NCBI RefSeq assembly: GCF_014297285.1
Contig: NZ_JACOQI010000003.1
Location: forward strand, 1 to 64,000
DNA length: 64,000 nucleotides
Direction of reading: 5' to 3'
Source: Dysosmobacter segnis
GTDB taxonomy: Bacteria > Bacillota > Clostridia > Oscillospirales > Oscillospiraceae
A model generated the notes under the pieces. It had not been told where the DNA came from, made no database searches, and saw nothing but the letters and a program-made list of their open reading frames with translations. Below are positions 7,605 through 16,219 of this stretch, one piece after another (the stretch's first letter is position 1; each line of letters opens with the position of its first letter). Both the position numbers and the translations under genes were made by a program.

Positions 7605-8425
7605 TATACCGTCCCCTCTCCGTGCTCCTTCAGGGTTTGATGGGATTCCTCCACCAGAGCGTCCAAGTCAAAGGCTGCGGTGGTTTCCGCGCCCTTTTGC
7701 AGGAAGCCCAGATACTCGATGTTCCCCTCCGGTCCACGGATAGGAGAATAGGTCAGTCCCAGAACACCGAAGCCCGCTTCCCTTGCGTGCTCCAGATAGT
7801 GCTCCAGCACCTCCTTGTGCACTGCCGGGTCCCGGACAACGCCCTTCTTGCCTACCTTCTCCCTGCCGGCCTCAAACTGGGGCTTTACCAGACTGGCCAC
7901 ATAGCCGCCGTCCTTCAAAACGTTGGCCACCGCCGGCAGGATCAGCTTCAGGGAAATAAAGCTCACGTCGATGGAGGCAAAATCCAGCTCGTCCGGGATC
8001 TGCTCATGGGTCAGGTACCGGGCATTGGTGCGCTCCATGCACACCACACGGGGGTCCTCACGGAGCTTCCAGGCAAGCTGGCCGTAGCCTACATCCACCG
8101 AGTAGACCTTGCTGGCTCCATTTTGCAGCATACAGTCCGAAAAGCCGCCGGTGGAGGCACCGATGTCTCCGCAGATGCAGCCATTCAACTCAATGGGAAA
8201 TTCCGCCATGGCTTTTTCCAGCTTCAGACCGCCCCGGCTTACATACTTCAAAGTATTCCCACGAATTTCGATTTTTGCGTCATTGGGGACCGCTGTTCCG
8301 GGCTTGTCCACCCGCTGACCGTTGACGAACACCAGACCGCTCATAATGGTGGCCTGTGCCTTCTGGCGGCTTTCCTGAAGCCCCTGCTCCGTCAGCAGCA
8401 CATCCAGCCTCGTTTTATTGCTCAC
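7604..8425 (-). CDS. tlyA: TlyA-type S4/FtsJ rRNA 2'-O-methyltransferase
   Basis: A 273-aa protein with an N-terminal S4 RNA-binding domain (RLDVLLTEQGLQESRQKA) and a C-terminal FtsJ-like Rossmann fold with the SAM-binding motif DIGASTGGFSDC near residue 90. The family methylates ribose in 16S/23S rRNA (YqxC/TlyA type). Hemolysin annotations in this family are historical. It overlaps dxs by 11 bp and nadK by one base, in the common dxs-yqxC order. Confidence 0.93.
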   Translation of the reverse strand: MSNKTRLDVLLTEQGLQESRQKAQATIMSGLVFVNGQRVDKPGTAVPNDAKIEIRGNTLKYVSRGGLKLEKAMAEFPIELNGCICGDIGASTGGFSDCMLQNGASKVYSVDVGYGQLAWKLREDPRVVCMERTNARYLTHEQIPDELDFASIDVSFISLKLILPAVANVLKDGGYVASLVKPQFEAGREKVGKKGVVRDPAVHKEVLEHYLEHAREAGFGVLGLTYSPIRGPEGNIEYLGFLQKGAETTAAFDLDALVEESHQTLKEHGEGTV

Positions 8426-10274
8426 AGGACATGGCCTCCTTTACCGTTTTTACCACACCGTCAGCGTCAAGGCCGAACCGATGCCGCAGTTGATCCACCG
8501 TGCCCTCCGGGGCAAAGTGATCCTTCAGATTTTGCAAAATCATGTGGGGACAGCACTGCCCGGCCTCTTCCATGGCCGCAGCCAGCTGCTGGCCCACGCT
8601 GCCGTTTTCAAAACAGTCCTCCAAAATCAGGACTGTCTTGGCTCTCTCTGTCTCCCGGAGGATCGCCGCCGTGTCCAGAGGGGCGATGCGGTTGAGTTTC
8701 ACCACGCGGGTGGAGATCCCGGATCGTTCCAGCTCCTCCGCGGCGGACAGGGCCTGCTCCACCAGCGTTCCGTAAGTGATCAGGACTGCCTGACGGCCAT
8801 CCTTCAAGCGAACTGCGGCCTGAGTGCTGGTGTCCGCGTTAAAAACGCCCTCTCCCCCTCTGGGATACCGGATCGCCACCGGGCCGTCGATCTCAAACAG
8901 CGCCTGATGAAGCATGGTCCGCAGTTCCGCAAAGCTGGCGGGGCACAGGACCGTGAACCCCGGAATACTGGTGAGATAGGAAACATCCAGACAGCCGTGG
9001 TGGGTCTCGCCGTCAGCACCCACCAGACCGGCCCGGTCCACGCCAAGGACAACATGAAGCTTTTGCAGAGCCACATCGTGGACCAGCATATCGTAGCTCC
9101 GCTGCAAAAAGGTGGAGTACACGGCGAAAACAGGGATCATCCCCTGCTTGGCCATACCGGCAGCCATGGAAACACCGTGCCCCTCCGCAATGCCCACATC
9201 GAAGAATCGCTCCGGGTGGGCCTGCTCGAATACTGTCAGGCCGGTGCCTTCCTCCATGGCGGCGGTGATAGCACAGATGCGGCTGTCCTCCCCGGCGCAA
9301 TCGCTGAGGGTCTTGCCGAATACGGAGGAAAAGGTCTCTCCGGGTGCTTTTTTCAAAAGTCCGGTTTCCGGATCAAAGGGCGCGATCCCGTGGAACTTGC
9401 CGGGGTCCCGCTCTGCGAAGGCGTAGCCCTTACCCTTCTGGGTGTGGACATGGACCACCACCGGGCCGGTGAGCTCCTTGGCCCATGTCAGCATATCGCA
9501 CAGGCGGGGCAGATCATGGCCGTCGATGGGACCAAGATAGGTGAAGCCCATATCCTCAAAGAGAGTGCTTCCCGGCCACAGTGTCTTTTTTAGGCTGGTT
9601 TTCAGCCGATGGTTAAAGCGATAGATGGCGGACTGGGAGGGAGACTCTCCAAAGAGGCCCCGATACCATTTCTTAAAGTGGTAGTAGGCAGGTTTGCTGC
9701 GCAGCTTGGAAAGATGGTTCGGCAAAGCCCCCACGTTGGGGTCGATGGACATGCCGTTGTCGTTCAGAAGAACGATCATATGCTCACCGGAGGCCCCAAC
9801 GTTGTTCAGACCCTCGTAGGCCAGTCCGCCGGTGAGGGCGCCGTCACCGATCAGCGCCATGACCTGATAATCCTGGTGCTGCAAGGTCCTTGCCCTCGCC
9901 ATGCCCAACGCCACGGAAACGGAGTTGGAGGCGTGGCCCGCGATGAAGGCGTCATGGACGCTTTCGTGGGGCTTGGGGAACCCGGAGAGGCCGTCCAGCT
10001 GCCGCAGTGTGGAAAACAGCGCCTGACGGCCGGTGAGGGCCTTGTGGACGTAGGCTTGATGCCCCACGTCGAACACAAGGCGGTCATGGGCGGTGTCAAA
10101 GACCCGGTGGATCGCCACCGTCAGCTCCACAACGCCCAGATTGGAGGAAAAGTGTCCGCCTGTTTTCGACACGTTTTCCAGCAGAAACTGCCGCAACTCC
10201 TTACAAAGCTGCGGCAGTTGATTTTGATCGAGTGCCCTGATATCCTCAGGGGAATGAATGGAATCCAGAATCAC
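8415..10274 (-). CDS. dxs: 1-deoxy-D-xylulose-5-phosphate synthase
   Basis: A 619-aa thiamine-diphosphate enzyme that condenses pyruvate and glyceraldehyde 3-phosphate in the first step of the MEP isoprenoid pathway. The ThDP motif GDGALTGGLAYEGLNN begins near residue 145, with transketolase-like pyrimidine-binding and C-terminal domains after residue 310. Length is normal. It lies 35 bp after the oapA stop, and ispA, dxr, ispG and uppS elsewhere in the window use its product. Confidence 0.97.
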   Translation of the reverse strand: MILDSIHSPEDIRALDQNQLPQLCKELRQFLLENVSKTGGHFSSNLGVVELTVAIHRVFDTAHDRLVFDVGHQAYVHKALTGRQALFSTLRQLDGLSGFPKPHESVHDAFIAGHASNSVSVALGMARARTLQHQDYQVMALIGDGALTGGLAYEGLNNVGASGEHMIVLLNDNGMSIDPNVGALPNHLSKLRSKPAYYHFKKWYRGLFGESPSQSAIYRFNHRLKTSLKKTLWPGSTLFEDMGFTYLGPIDGHDLPRLCDMLTWAKELTGPVVVHVHTQKGKGYAFAERDPGKFHGIAPFDPETGLLKKAPGETFSSVFGKTLSDCAGEDSRICAITAAMEEGTGLTVFEQAHPERFFDVGIAEGHGVSMAAGMAKQGMIPVFAVYSTFLQRSYDMLVHDVALQKLHVVLGVDRAGLVGADGETHHGCLDVSYLTSIPGFTVLCPASFAELRTMLHQALFEIDGPVAIRYPRGGEGVFNADTSTQAAVRLKDGRQAVLITYGTLVEQALSAAEELERSGISTRVVKLNRIAPLDTAAILRETERAKTVLILEDCFENGSVGQQLAAAMEEAGQCCPHMILQNLKDHFAPEGTVDQLRHRFGLDADGVVKTVKEAMSCEQ

Positions 10275-10309
10275 AATGACCTCCTGCGGCTGTATGGATC
10301 AGCAAAGAC

Positions 10310-10867
10310 TCAGCCGCGATGAAACAAATGCAGAAACCGGCCTGCCAGATGGACCACCCGCTTGCTCTGATTCATGGCAAAGGGCTTTCCCAGCGCTTTT
10401 CCGCCGATGGTAGCGCCGGAGATCAGCGCCGTGACACCCACGGAGATCAGCACGTTTTCCAGGTCCAGTCCCTTTTGCAGACGGGCCACGATCACCGCGC
10501 CGGTAGCGCCGGAGACGATGCCGCAGATATCGCCCACCACATCGTTGCAGACGCTGGATACCCGGTCCGCGTTCCGCAGGAGCTTCAGCGCCTCTTTTGC
10601 GCCCTTTTCCTTGTGGGCGGCCATGGAGTGAAAGGGGCGGGGATCCGCCGCGGTCACCGCCACGCCGATGATGTCAAACAGGATGCCAAGTCCAATGAAC
10701 AGCGCCAGGATCAGCAGCGCCAGCAGCAGACCGGCGTTCTCCAAAATGGCCTCGGAGCTCAGGCTCAGCAGCCCGGACAGGGCCACGGCCATGACAAAGG
10801 CCGTCAGCGCCCAGCGGTAGTGGTTATGTTCCTTCTTGCCGGTTTTCGGATTGGAAGGTTTTTTCAA
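10310..10867 (-). CDS. oapA: OLE-associated membrane protein OapA
   Basis: A 185-aa membrane protein with hydrophobic segments at about 20-38, 45-75, 115-130 and 140-155, split by a charged stretch (AAHKEKGAKEALKLLRNA). It is encoded directly downstream of the OLE RNA and upstream of dxs, exactly where oapA (BH2780 in Bacillus halodurans) lies. OapA is known to bind OLE RNA, recruit it to the membrane and affect Mg2+ and alcohol tolerance. Such proteins are often mislabelled as CorB-like magnesium transporters. The call rests on size, topology and strict synteny, not on a search. A GGAGG ribosome site lies upstream. Confidence 0.85.
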   Translation of the reverse strand: MKKPSNPKTGKKEHNHYRWALTAFVMAVALSGLLSLSSEAILENAGLLLALLILALFIGLGILFDIIGVAVTAADPRPFHSMAAHKEKGAKEALKLLRNADRVSSVCNDVVGDICGIVSGATGAVIVARLQKGLDLENVLISVGVTALISGATIGGKALGKPFAMNQSKRVVHLAGRFLHLFHRG

Positions 10868-10899
10868 AAAAACGCCTCCGTTATCATTCAGATATGCTA

Positions 10900-11548
10900 A
10901 GTCAGCGGCAGCAAACCAGGTAAATCTTGCGGCTTAGGTGCGGGTTTGTTTTCCCCACGGAACACCTCTCGTTGCCGATGGAGGCGGTTCCCCTTTCAGT
11001 TCCGAGGCGCGCCGTCGCCGATCGCACTACCCGATTGCCACTGAGTCCGCACTGCAATCCCTGATTCGCTTCCCATGAACAGCCTAGGTGTTTTCCACCA
11101 CAGTCTGTCCGTTTCTTTAGCCTCTTTTGCAAAACAGGTTTCAGCGGGCGATCACGATCGCCGTCCCGGCCAGGACAGCGCCGTGTTGATCCCACATTCA
11201 CCAGCTTCACGCAAGGCAGGCTACGGCTGCACACAGCGTTACGCACCCGAAGGCACGATGCACCGCATTGCAGGTTCATCATCTGCTTCGTACATGGATC
11301 CGCTTACCACAATGGGAGTACGTCCACGCACAAGAACAGGTCTCCACGGAAACAGGGTCGGGGTATCCATGCCATTGGAAATCGCCCTGAGTCCGCAAGC
11401 GCGAAAAGCGCGCTTCCTCCCAGCATCCACCCAAGACTGGGCGTCTCAAGCAGACACCAGAAGTTTCACAGGTGTGCCCTTTGGAGGCTTTTTAGGTCCT
11501 CCCTCGGAAACGGCAGATCTGACTAGAATACTGCGCCGCCGCTTAGCT
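10900..11548 (-). ncRNA. ole: OLE RNA (ornate, large, extremophilic)
   Basis: About 650 bases between ispA and oapA hold no credible gene on either strand. Size, order (xseA-xseB-ispA-RNA-oapA-dxs) and the adjacent OapA-type membrane protein match OLE RNA, a highly structured, membrane-associated noncoding RNA of some anaerobic and extremophilic Firmicutes, linked to stress and Mg2+ homeostasis. The minus-strand sequence is GC-rich with many local inverted repeats (for example GCGCGC-TTTT-CGCGCTTGCG near 11400 and GGCGATC-G-TGATCGCC near 11155). A promoter at 11555-11583 sets the 5' end near 11548. The 3' end near 10900 is a guess. Confidence 0.85.
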
Positions 11549-11554
11549 CATATC

Positions 11555-11583
11555 AGTATAGCATGGCTTGCGAAAATATGCAA
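11555..11583 (-). promoter_or_regulatory. Promoter for OLE RNA
   Basis: On the minus strand TTGCAT (11583-11578), a 17-bp spacer and TATACT (11560-11555). It lies after the ispA terminator and just before the structured region, so the RNA can be made independently of the upstream operon. Confidence 0.7.
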
Positions 11584-11732
11584 CAGCTTCCGTATATATA
11601 CAGAGCGGCTGACGGTGTGCTTCATAGACCCGACGAGCGATTTCTGGCGGCATCTTAACAGCTTTCCGGGTTTCGGTCCGTTCTTGCTTCCTTTTGCGGA
11701 CCTTCGCTGTATGCGTGCCTGCGGATTTCTGC

Positions 11733-11774
11733 AAAGAAAACAACCGGAAGGGTCATCCCTCCCGGTGTTTGTTG
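11733..11774 (-). terminator. Hairpin terminator/attenuator after ispA
   Basis: On the minus strand a stem formed around ACCGGGAGGG-ATGA-CCCTTCCGGT (about 11741-11774) is followed by TTTTCTTT. It begins 3 bp after the ispA stop and should end or reduce read-through from the spoIIIA-xse-ispA transcript. Confidence 0.7.
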
Positions 11775-11776
11775 CC

Positions 11777-12655
11777 TTATTTTGTGCGCTCAGTGAGGCT
11801 TTCCGCCAAAGCGGTCAAAAAGCCGTCCCGATCCAAGTCGGACACGGCGGAGACCGCCTGTTCCGTCAGCTCATGGACCAGCTTGCCGCAATCATCCAGA
11901 CCCAGCAGGTCCACATAGGTGACCTTGCCCTCGTCCTTGTCGGAGCCGATGGGCTTGCCGAATTCGTCGGCGTTTCCGATGACGTCCAGCATATCGTCCC
12001 GGATCTGGAAGGCAAGGCCCAGCTGATAACCGTAGTCCTCCGCGGCCTTCCGGGCCGCCTCGCTGCCGCCGGCTGCGCCGACGCCCAGCATACAGGCCCC
12101 GGCGATCATAGCGCCGGTTTTCAGGTGGTGGACCTCCGTTAACTCATCTTGGGCAGAGGGATGGTGCAGCGTGTCCAGCACCTGCCCCGCTACCATGCCG
12201 TCCGGGCCGGACGCGTTCGCCAGAATCAGGGCGCAGTCCGCCCGCTGGGCATCGGTCAGGCCGGGAGCCGTCAGGATCAGGCGGTAGGCCGCAGGCTGGA
12301 GGGCGTCTCCCGCCAGTACTGCCAAGGTCTCGCCATAGACCTTGTGGTTGGTGGGTTTACCCCGGCGGAGATCGTCGTCATCCATGCAGGGCAGGTCATC
12401 ATGGATCAGAGAATACGTGTGGACCAGTTCCAGCGCGCAGCCAACCGGCACGGCCTTGTGCCAGTCCAGACCGCACAGCCGGGCAAACTCCAGCGTCATC
12501 ACCGGACGCAGCCGCTTGCCGCCGGAGAGAACGCTGTACCGCATGGCCTCATAGAGGTCCGCCCAGTGTGGCTTTTCCGCAAACAAGCTGTTCAAATAGT
12601 CCTCGATGGCCGCCAGATATTCCTGATACCGGGCGTCAAACGCAGTCTTTTCCAT
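11777..12655 (-). CDS. ispA: Polyprenyl (farnesyl/geranyl) diphosphate synthase
   Basis: A 292-aa trans-isoprenyl diphosphate synthase that condenses isopentenyl diphosphate with allylic diphosphates. The first aspartate-rich motif (DDLPCMDDDDLRRGKPTNHK) is near residue 85 and the second (FQIRDDMLD) near 225. The start at 12655 is chosen because GGAGG lies 6 bp upstream and it leaves a one-base gap after xseB; an upstream ATG at 12676 lacks this. It sits in the conserved xseA-xseB-ispA cluster. Confidence 0.95.
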   Translation of the reverse strand: MEKTAFDARYQEYLAAIEDYLNSLFAEKPHWADLYEAMRYSVLSGGKRLRPVMTLEFARLCGLDWHKAVPVGCALELVHTYSLIHDDLPCMDDDDLRRGKPTNHKVYGETLAVLAGDALQPAAYRLILTAPGLTDAQRADCALILANASGPDGMVAGQVLDTLHHPSAQDELTEVHHLKTGAMIAGACMLGVGAAGGSEAARKAAEDYGYQLGLAFQIRDDMLDVIGNADEFGKPIGSDKDEGKVTYVDLLGLDDCGKLVHELTEQAVSAVSDLDRDGFLTALAESLTERTK

Positions 12656-12656
12656 G

Positions 12657-12893
12657 TCAATCCTCCGTACTTTCAAAGGGCAGCTCCACAGGTGCGCCGT
12701 CGGGTCCCTTCATCAGCTTGACCACCTGCTGCTCCGCCTTGTCCAGCTCCGTGGAACAGGCGTTGACCAACTTGGTCCCCTCCTCAAATAACCGCAGGGA
12801 ATCCGCCAAGGGGGCATCCCCTTTTTCCAGCGCTGCCACGATCTCCTCCAACCGGGACAGCTTTTCCTCAAAGCTCAGTTTTTTAGCCGCCAT
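12657..12893 (-). CDS. xseB: Exodeoxyribonuclease VII small subunit
   Basis: A 78-aa helical protein that binds several copies per XseA to form exonuclease VII, which degrades single-stranded DNA to short oligonucleotides. The sequence (FEEKLSRLEEIVAALEKGD, then LADSLRLFEEGTKLV) is the family signature. It overlaps the xseA 3' end by 11 bp and is followed one base later by ispA. Confidence 0.96.
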   Translation of the reverse strand: MAAKKLSFEEKLSRLEEIVAALEKGDAPLADSLRLFEEGTKLVNACSTELDKAEQQVVKLMKGPDGAPVELPFESTED

Positions 12894-14100
12894 TTCGCGC
12901 CTCCTCGATATGATCCACCACGGCGGTCAGGCCGCCGCTGCCCAATGTCACATGTATCCGCTCGCCTATATGGGTCTCCCCGCTGCTTTTCAGCACCTGC
13001 CCTGCCTCGTTCCGGGCCACGGCGTAGCCCCGGCCCAGAACCTTCAAGGGGCTCATAGCATCCAGTGACGCCGCAAGAGCTGTAAAGGTTTTTTGCTTTC
13101 GCGCGATCTCGGCATTTGCCAGATCTCCAAGGCGCTGCTGCAAGTGCAAAAGCTCCATGCGCTTGTCCTGTACGTAGGCCAGTTGGTCCGTCAGGACCCG
13201 TTTGCGGCCCAGCGCATCCACCCGCTCCCGCAGGGCTTGCAGGCGGGACGCTTGGCTGCCGGTCATCCGCTCCGCCAGGTCGTTGAGCTGCCGCCGCAGC
13301 TCCACCTGATCCGGCACCGCGATCTCCGCGGCGTTGGAGGGCGTGGAGGCCCGGGCGTCCGCCACAAAGTCGGAAATGGTGACGTCCGGCTCATGGCCTA
13401 CGGCGGAAATCACCGGGGTCTCGCAGGCGTAGATGGCACGGGCCACCCGCTCATCGTTGAAGGCCCACAGGTCCTCCATAGAGCCGCCGCCCCGGCCGGT
13501 GATGATGACATCGCCGATCTTCCACTTGTCGGCGTACCGGATGGCCCCCGCGATCTCTGGCGGGGCCTCCGCCCCCTGTACCCGCACCGGCAGCAAGATC
13601 ACCTTTGCCAAGGGATACCGCCGCCGCAGAATACGGATCATATCGTGGACCGCCGCCCCCGCTGAGGAGGTCACAATGGCGATGCGCTCCGGGAATCGGG
13701 GCAGCGGCTTCTTGTGGGCCTCATCGAAAAGCCCCTCTTTATAAAGCTGCTCCTTCAGCTGCTCGAAGGCCAGCGCCAGATCTCCCGCCCCCTCCGGGGT
13801 CATGGTGTCGCAGTAAAGCTGATATGCGCCGTCCCGGGGAAAGACGCTGACCCGGCCCGTCACCAGCACCTTCATGCCGTTTTCCGGACGAAACCGCAGA
13901 CGCAGAGCCTGCCCCTTGAACATGACGCACCGGATGGCTCCGGTGGGGTCCTTCAGGGAAAAATAGTGGTGCCCCGAGGGGTACATTTTATAGTTGGAGA
14001 TCTCACCCCGGACGCAGATGCCGGACAGCATGGGTTCGTTGTCCAGCAGGAGCTTCACCAGTTCGTTGACCTCCGTGACGCTGAAAATATGCCGCTCCAT
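12883..14100 (-). CDS. xseA: Exodeoxyribonuclease VII large subunit
   Basis: A 405-aa catalytic subunit of exonuclease VII. The N-terminal OB fold (SVTEVNELVKLLLDNEP through about residue 100) binds single-stranded DNA. The catalytic domain carries ARGGGSMEDLW-like residues (ITGRGGGSMEDLWAFNDERV) near 205 and a C-terminal coiled coil and tail (VLGRGYAVA). Length is typical. It sits 2 bp from the upstream acyltransferase and overlaps xseB. Confidence 0.96.
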   Translation of the reverse strand: MERHIFSVTEVNELVKLLLDNEPMLSGICVRGEISNYKMYPSGHHYFSLKDPTGAIRCVMFKGQALRLRFRPENGMKVLVTGRVSVFPRDGAYQLYCDTMTPEGAGDLALAFEQLKEQLYKEGLFDEAHKKPLPRFPERIAIVTSSAGAAVHDMIRILRRRYPLAKVILLPVRVQGAEAPPEIAGAIRYADKWKIGDVIITGRGGGSMEDLWAFNDERVARAIYACETPVISAVGHEPDVTISDFVADARASTPSNAAEIAVPDQVELRRQLNDLAERMTGSQASRLQALRERVDALGRKRVLTDQLAYVQDKRMELLHLQQRLGDLANAEIARKQKTFTALAASLDAMSPLKVLGRGYAVARNEAGQVLKSSGETHIGERIHVTLGSGGLTAVVDHIEEARNGG

Positions 14101-14102
14101 AG

Positions 14103-15197
14103 TTACTCCTTATCCAGCCAGGGGCGGAGCCGGGCCGATACGGCTTCCTCCGCCCACCGGGAAAACGCTTTGACACGGAACAAGCGGAATAAGCCTGCCC
14201 GCAGGACGTCCGCCAGAGAGCAGACGAGGTAGATGGCAAACGCGCCGCCCAGAACGCCCGATGCCAGTAGAATCGGTGGCTTGTCCGCCAGAAACGCAAA
14301 CCGGCCTGCCAGCCAGTGCTCCCAGATCAGCGGATGGGCGTGGATCAGGTACACGCTGAAGGCCAGCGGCGAGACGCTTTCGATAAAACGCCCAAAACGG
14401 GGGCCGATATTCAGCTCCGCGAAGCACAGTACCAGCGCCACCGCCGCCAGCAGAACGGTGGGCGAGGTGTACGCTGTCAGCAGCACCTTGTCGCAGAGGT
14501 GTCCCGTCCGGGCCATCCACAGCCGGTCCCCTGCCAGACGCACCAGCCACGTTGCCAGTACGCAGCCTGCATAAATCGCCCCCCGGCTGGCGGGACGGCG
14601 GGACGTCTGCCTCCCGCACAGCCGCAGGACGCCGCCCAGCAGGTAGAGACAGGACAGCCACAGGACGCTGTAACCGTTGTCCGTCAGGAAGACGTCCTTT
14701 TGCCGCAGGGTGGGCAGAACGGAAAACACCAGCACGATGGACAGCGCCAGCAGCCGCAGCTGTCCCTTGGAAAGGCGGTTCAGCAGCAGATTGAAAAACG
14801 GGATGAACAGGCACATACCGAAGTAGGCCGTCACATACCAGTACTGCCGGAACAGCACCGGGAAAAAGGCCCGCAGCACCCGGTCACCGTTGACGCTGCC
14901 GGGCATCAGACATGCAAATACCGCCGTGATGCCCAGCGTGTAGAACGCCACCCGCAGCCACAGGGCCAGCGCACCGCTGTACCGGAAGCGCCGCTGAACG
15001 CCTACATATCCGGAGATCAGTCCGTAACAGTTGACGGCGCAGTAGGCGGCAGTCTCCAGCAGCCGTGCGGTCCCCTGCCCCGCAGACAGGGGCGCCGCGG
15101 CAGCCAGAACGCCGCCCTTATTCAGAATATGGAGAATGACCACCATCCACATGGCGGTCATCCGCAGCAGGTCGATCCCCCGGTTGCGCTGTTCCAT
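14103..15197 (-). CDS. Membrane acyltransferase (acyltransferase 3 family)
   Basis: A 364-aa polytopic protein of the acyltransferase 3 family (OatA/WecH/NodX type), which moves acetyl or similar acyl groups to extracytoplasmic sugars or peptidoglycan. The N-terminus (RNRGIDLLRMTAMWMVVILH) contains the family's first-helix Arg and His, followed by about ten membrane spans. The start at 15197 is favoured by AAGGAGA 6 bp upstream over ATG 15245. It lies between nusB and xseA, where folD is often found; this placement is unusual. The acceptor is unknown. Confidence 0.85.
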   Translation of the reverse strand: MEQRNRGIDLLRMTAMWMVVILHILNKGGVLAAAAPLSAGQGTARLLETAAYCAVNCYGLISGYVGVQRRFRYSGALALWLRVAFYTLGITAVFACLMPGSVNGDRVLRAFFPVLFRQYWYVTAYFGMCLFIPFFNLLLNRLSKGQLRLLALSIVLVFSVLPTLRQKDVFLTDNGYSVLWLSCLYLLGGVLRLCGRQTSRRPASRGAIYAGCVLATWLVRLAGDRLWMARTGHLCDKVLLTAYTSPTVLLAAVALVLCFAELNIGPRFGRFIESVSPLAFSVYLIHAHPLIWEHWLAGRFAFLADKPPILLASGVLGGAFAIYLVCSLADVLRAGLFRLFRVKAFSRWAEEAVSARLRPWLDKE

Positions 15198-15270
15198 GGC
15201 GTCTCCTTGTGTAAAAAAGCAGAACGGAGGCGGTCTGTGCCGCATCCGCTCTGCCGGTTTGTTGAGATGC

Positions 15271-15720
15271 TTACTGGGAGATCTCTTCCCGCGCGAAGCT
15301 GCCCAGAATTCCGTTGATAAATTTCACGGTTTCCGGCGTCTCGTATTTTTTGGCGATCTCCACCGCTTCGTTGATGGCGGCGCCATTGGGAATGTCCTGC
15401 ATGTAGAGGATCTCGTACATGGCTACCCGCATGATGGCGGAGGCCACCAGAGGAATGCGGGAGAACTTCCAGTTCTTAGCATACTTGGCGATATAGCCGT
15501 CCAGCTCGGCGGCGTGTTCATTCACACCGGTCACCAGGCGGGTGATATACGCCACCTGCTTGGCGTTGGGCGCTTCTGTGTACAGGGAGTCCTCCTCCGC
15601 CAGCTCGGCAAACGCCTCGCTGGTCAGCCGCTCCTGCAGCAGCTCTTCCACGGTTTTATCCGTGAAGCTCAATTCGTAGGAAAGATGCGCGGCAATTTCC
15701 CGTGCGGTATTCCGTGTCAT
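15271..15720 (-). CDS. nusB: Transcription antitermination protein NusB
   Basis: A 149-aa all-helical protein that with NusE (S10) binds boxA RNA and supports rRNA antitermination. It has the N-terminal ARE-AAHLSYEL segment and the C-terminal motif GAAINEAVEIAKKYETPETV-KFINGILG that defines the family. Length is usual. It lies 39 bp after yqhY, the order found in Bacillus and Clostridium. Confidence 0.96.
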   Translation of the reverse strand: MTRNTAREIAAHLSYELSFTDKTVEELLQERLTSEAFAELAEEDSLYTEAPNAKQVAYITRLVTGVNEHAAELDGYIAKYAKNWKFSRIPLVASAIMRVAMYEILYMQDIPNGAAINEAVEIAKKYETPETVKFINGILGSFAREEISQ

Positions 15721-15759
15721 AGATTCTCTCGTCCTTTTCTCTCTTGTTCAGTCTGGCAA

Positions 15760-16137
15760 TCAGGCCAGGGTCACGCCGCCCACATGGATGTTCACCGTTT
15801 CCACGGTGCAGCCGGTCATATCGCTGACCGCAGAGGCCACAGCCTTCTGGGCATTCTCTGCCACCTCAGGGATAGCGTGGCCGTATGCCACCGTCAGGTA
15901 GATATCCAGCACCAGACCGGTCTCGGTCATTTCGATCTTTACGCCCTTGGCGGTCTTCTGAGCACCCTTCTTGTTGGTCACCAGATCCGCAACGCTGGTA
16001 CCCAGATTTCCCATCATGCCGGAAACGCCTTCCACCTCCCGGACGGCGCCCACCGCGATGGCGGCGATGACCTCCTCGGAAATGTGGATGCTTCCCTGCT
16101 CGTCGGAAAGCGTCATATAACCCTTATTTTCAGCCAT
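15760..16137 (-). CDS. yqhY: Asp23/Gls24 family protein (YqhY)
   Basis: A 125-aa Asp23/Gls24 envelope-stress family protein. It shows the repeated family pattern ISEEVIAAIAVGAVREVEGV near the start and LVLDIYLTVAYGHAIPEVA later, ending in TVNIHVGGVTLA. In Bacillus, YqhY is linked to acetyl-CoA carboxylase regulation, but accBC are absent here. It lies between spoIIIAH and nusB, its normal place. Confidence 0.93.
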   Translation of the reverse strand: MAENKGYMTLSDEQGSIHISEEVIAAIAVGAVREVEGVSGMMGNLGTSVADLVTNKKGAQKTAKGVKIEMTETGLVLDIYLTVAYGHAIPEVAENAQKAVASAVSDMTGCTVETVNIHVGGVTLA

Positions 16138-16219
16138 TGTGATTCTCCTTTTTGTATCTTGGCGGCGAACTTCATTTCTAATGTGTTATTCTACCATGCA
16201 ATTCCGAAAATTACAACAG

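Noticed and set aside
10902..12142. ORFs across the OLE interval (126 aa on minus, 355 aa on plus)
   Set aside because: Composition is random-looking, without domains; the plus frame runs antisense into ispA. A structured RNA explains the open frames better.
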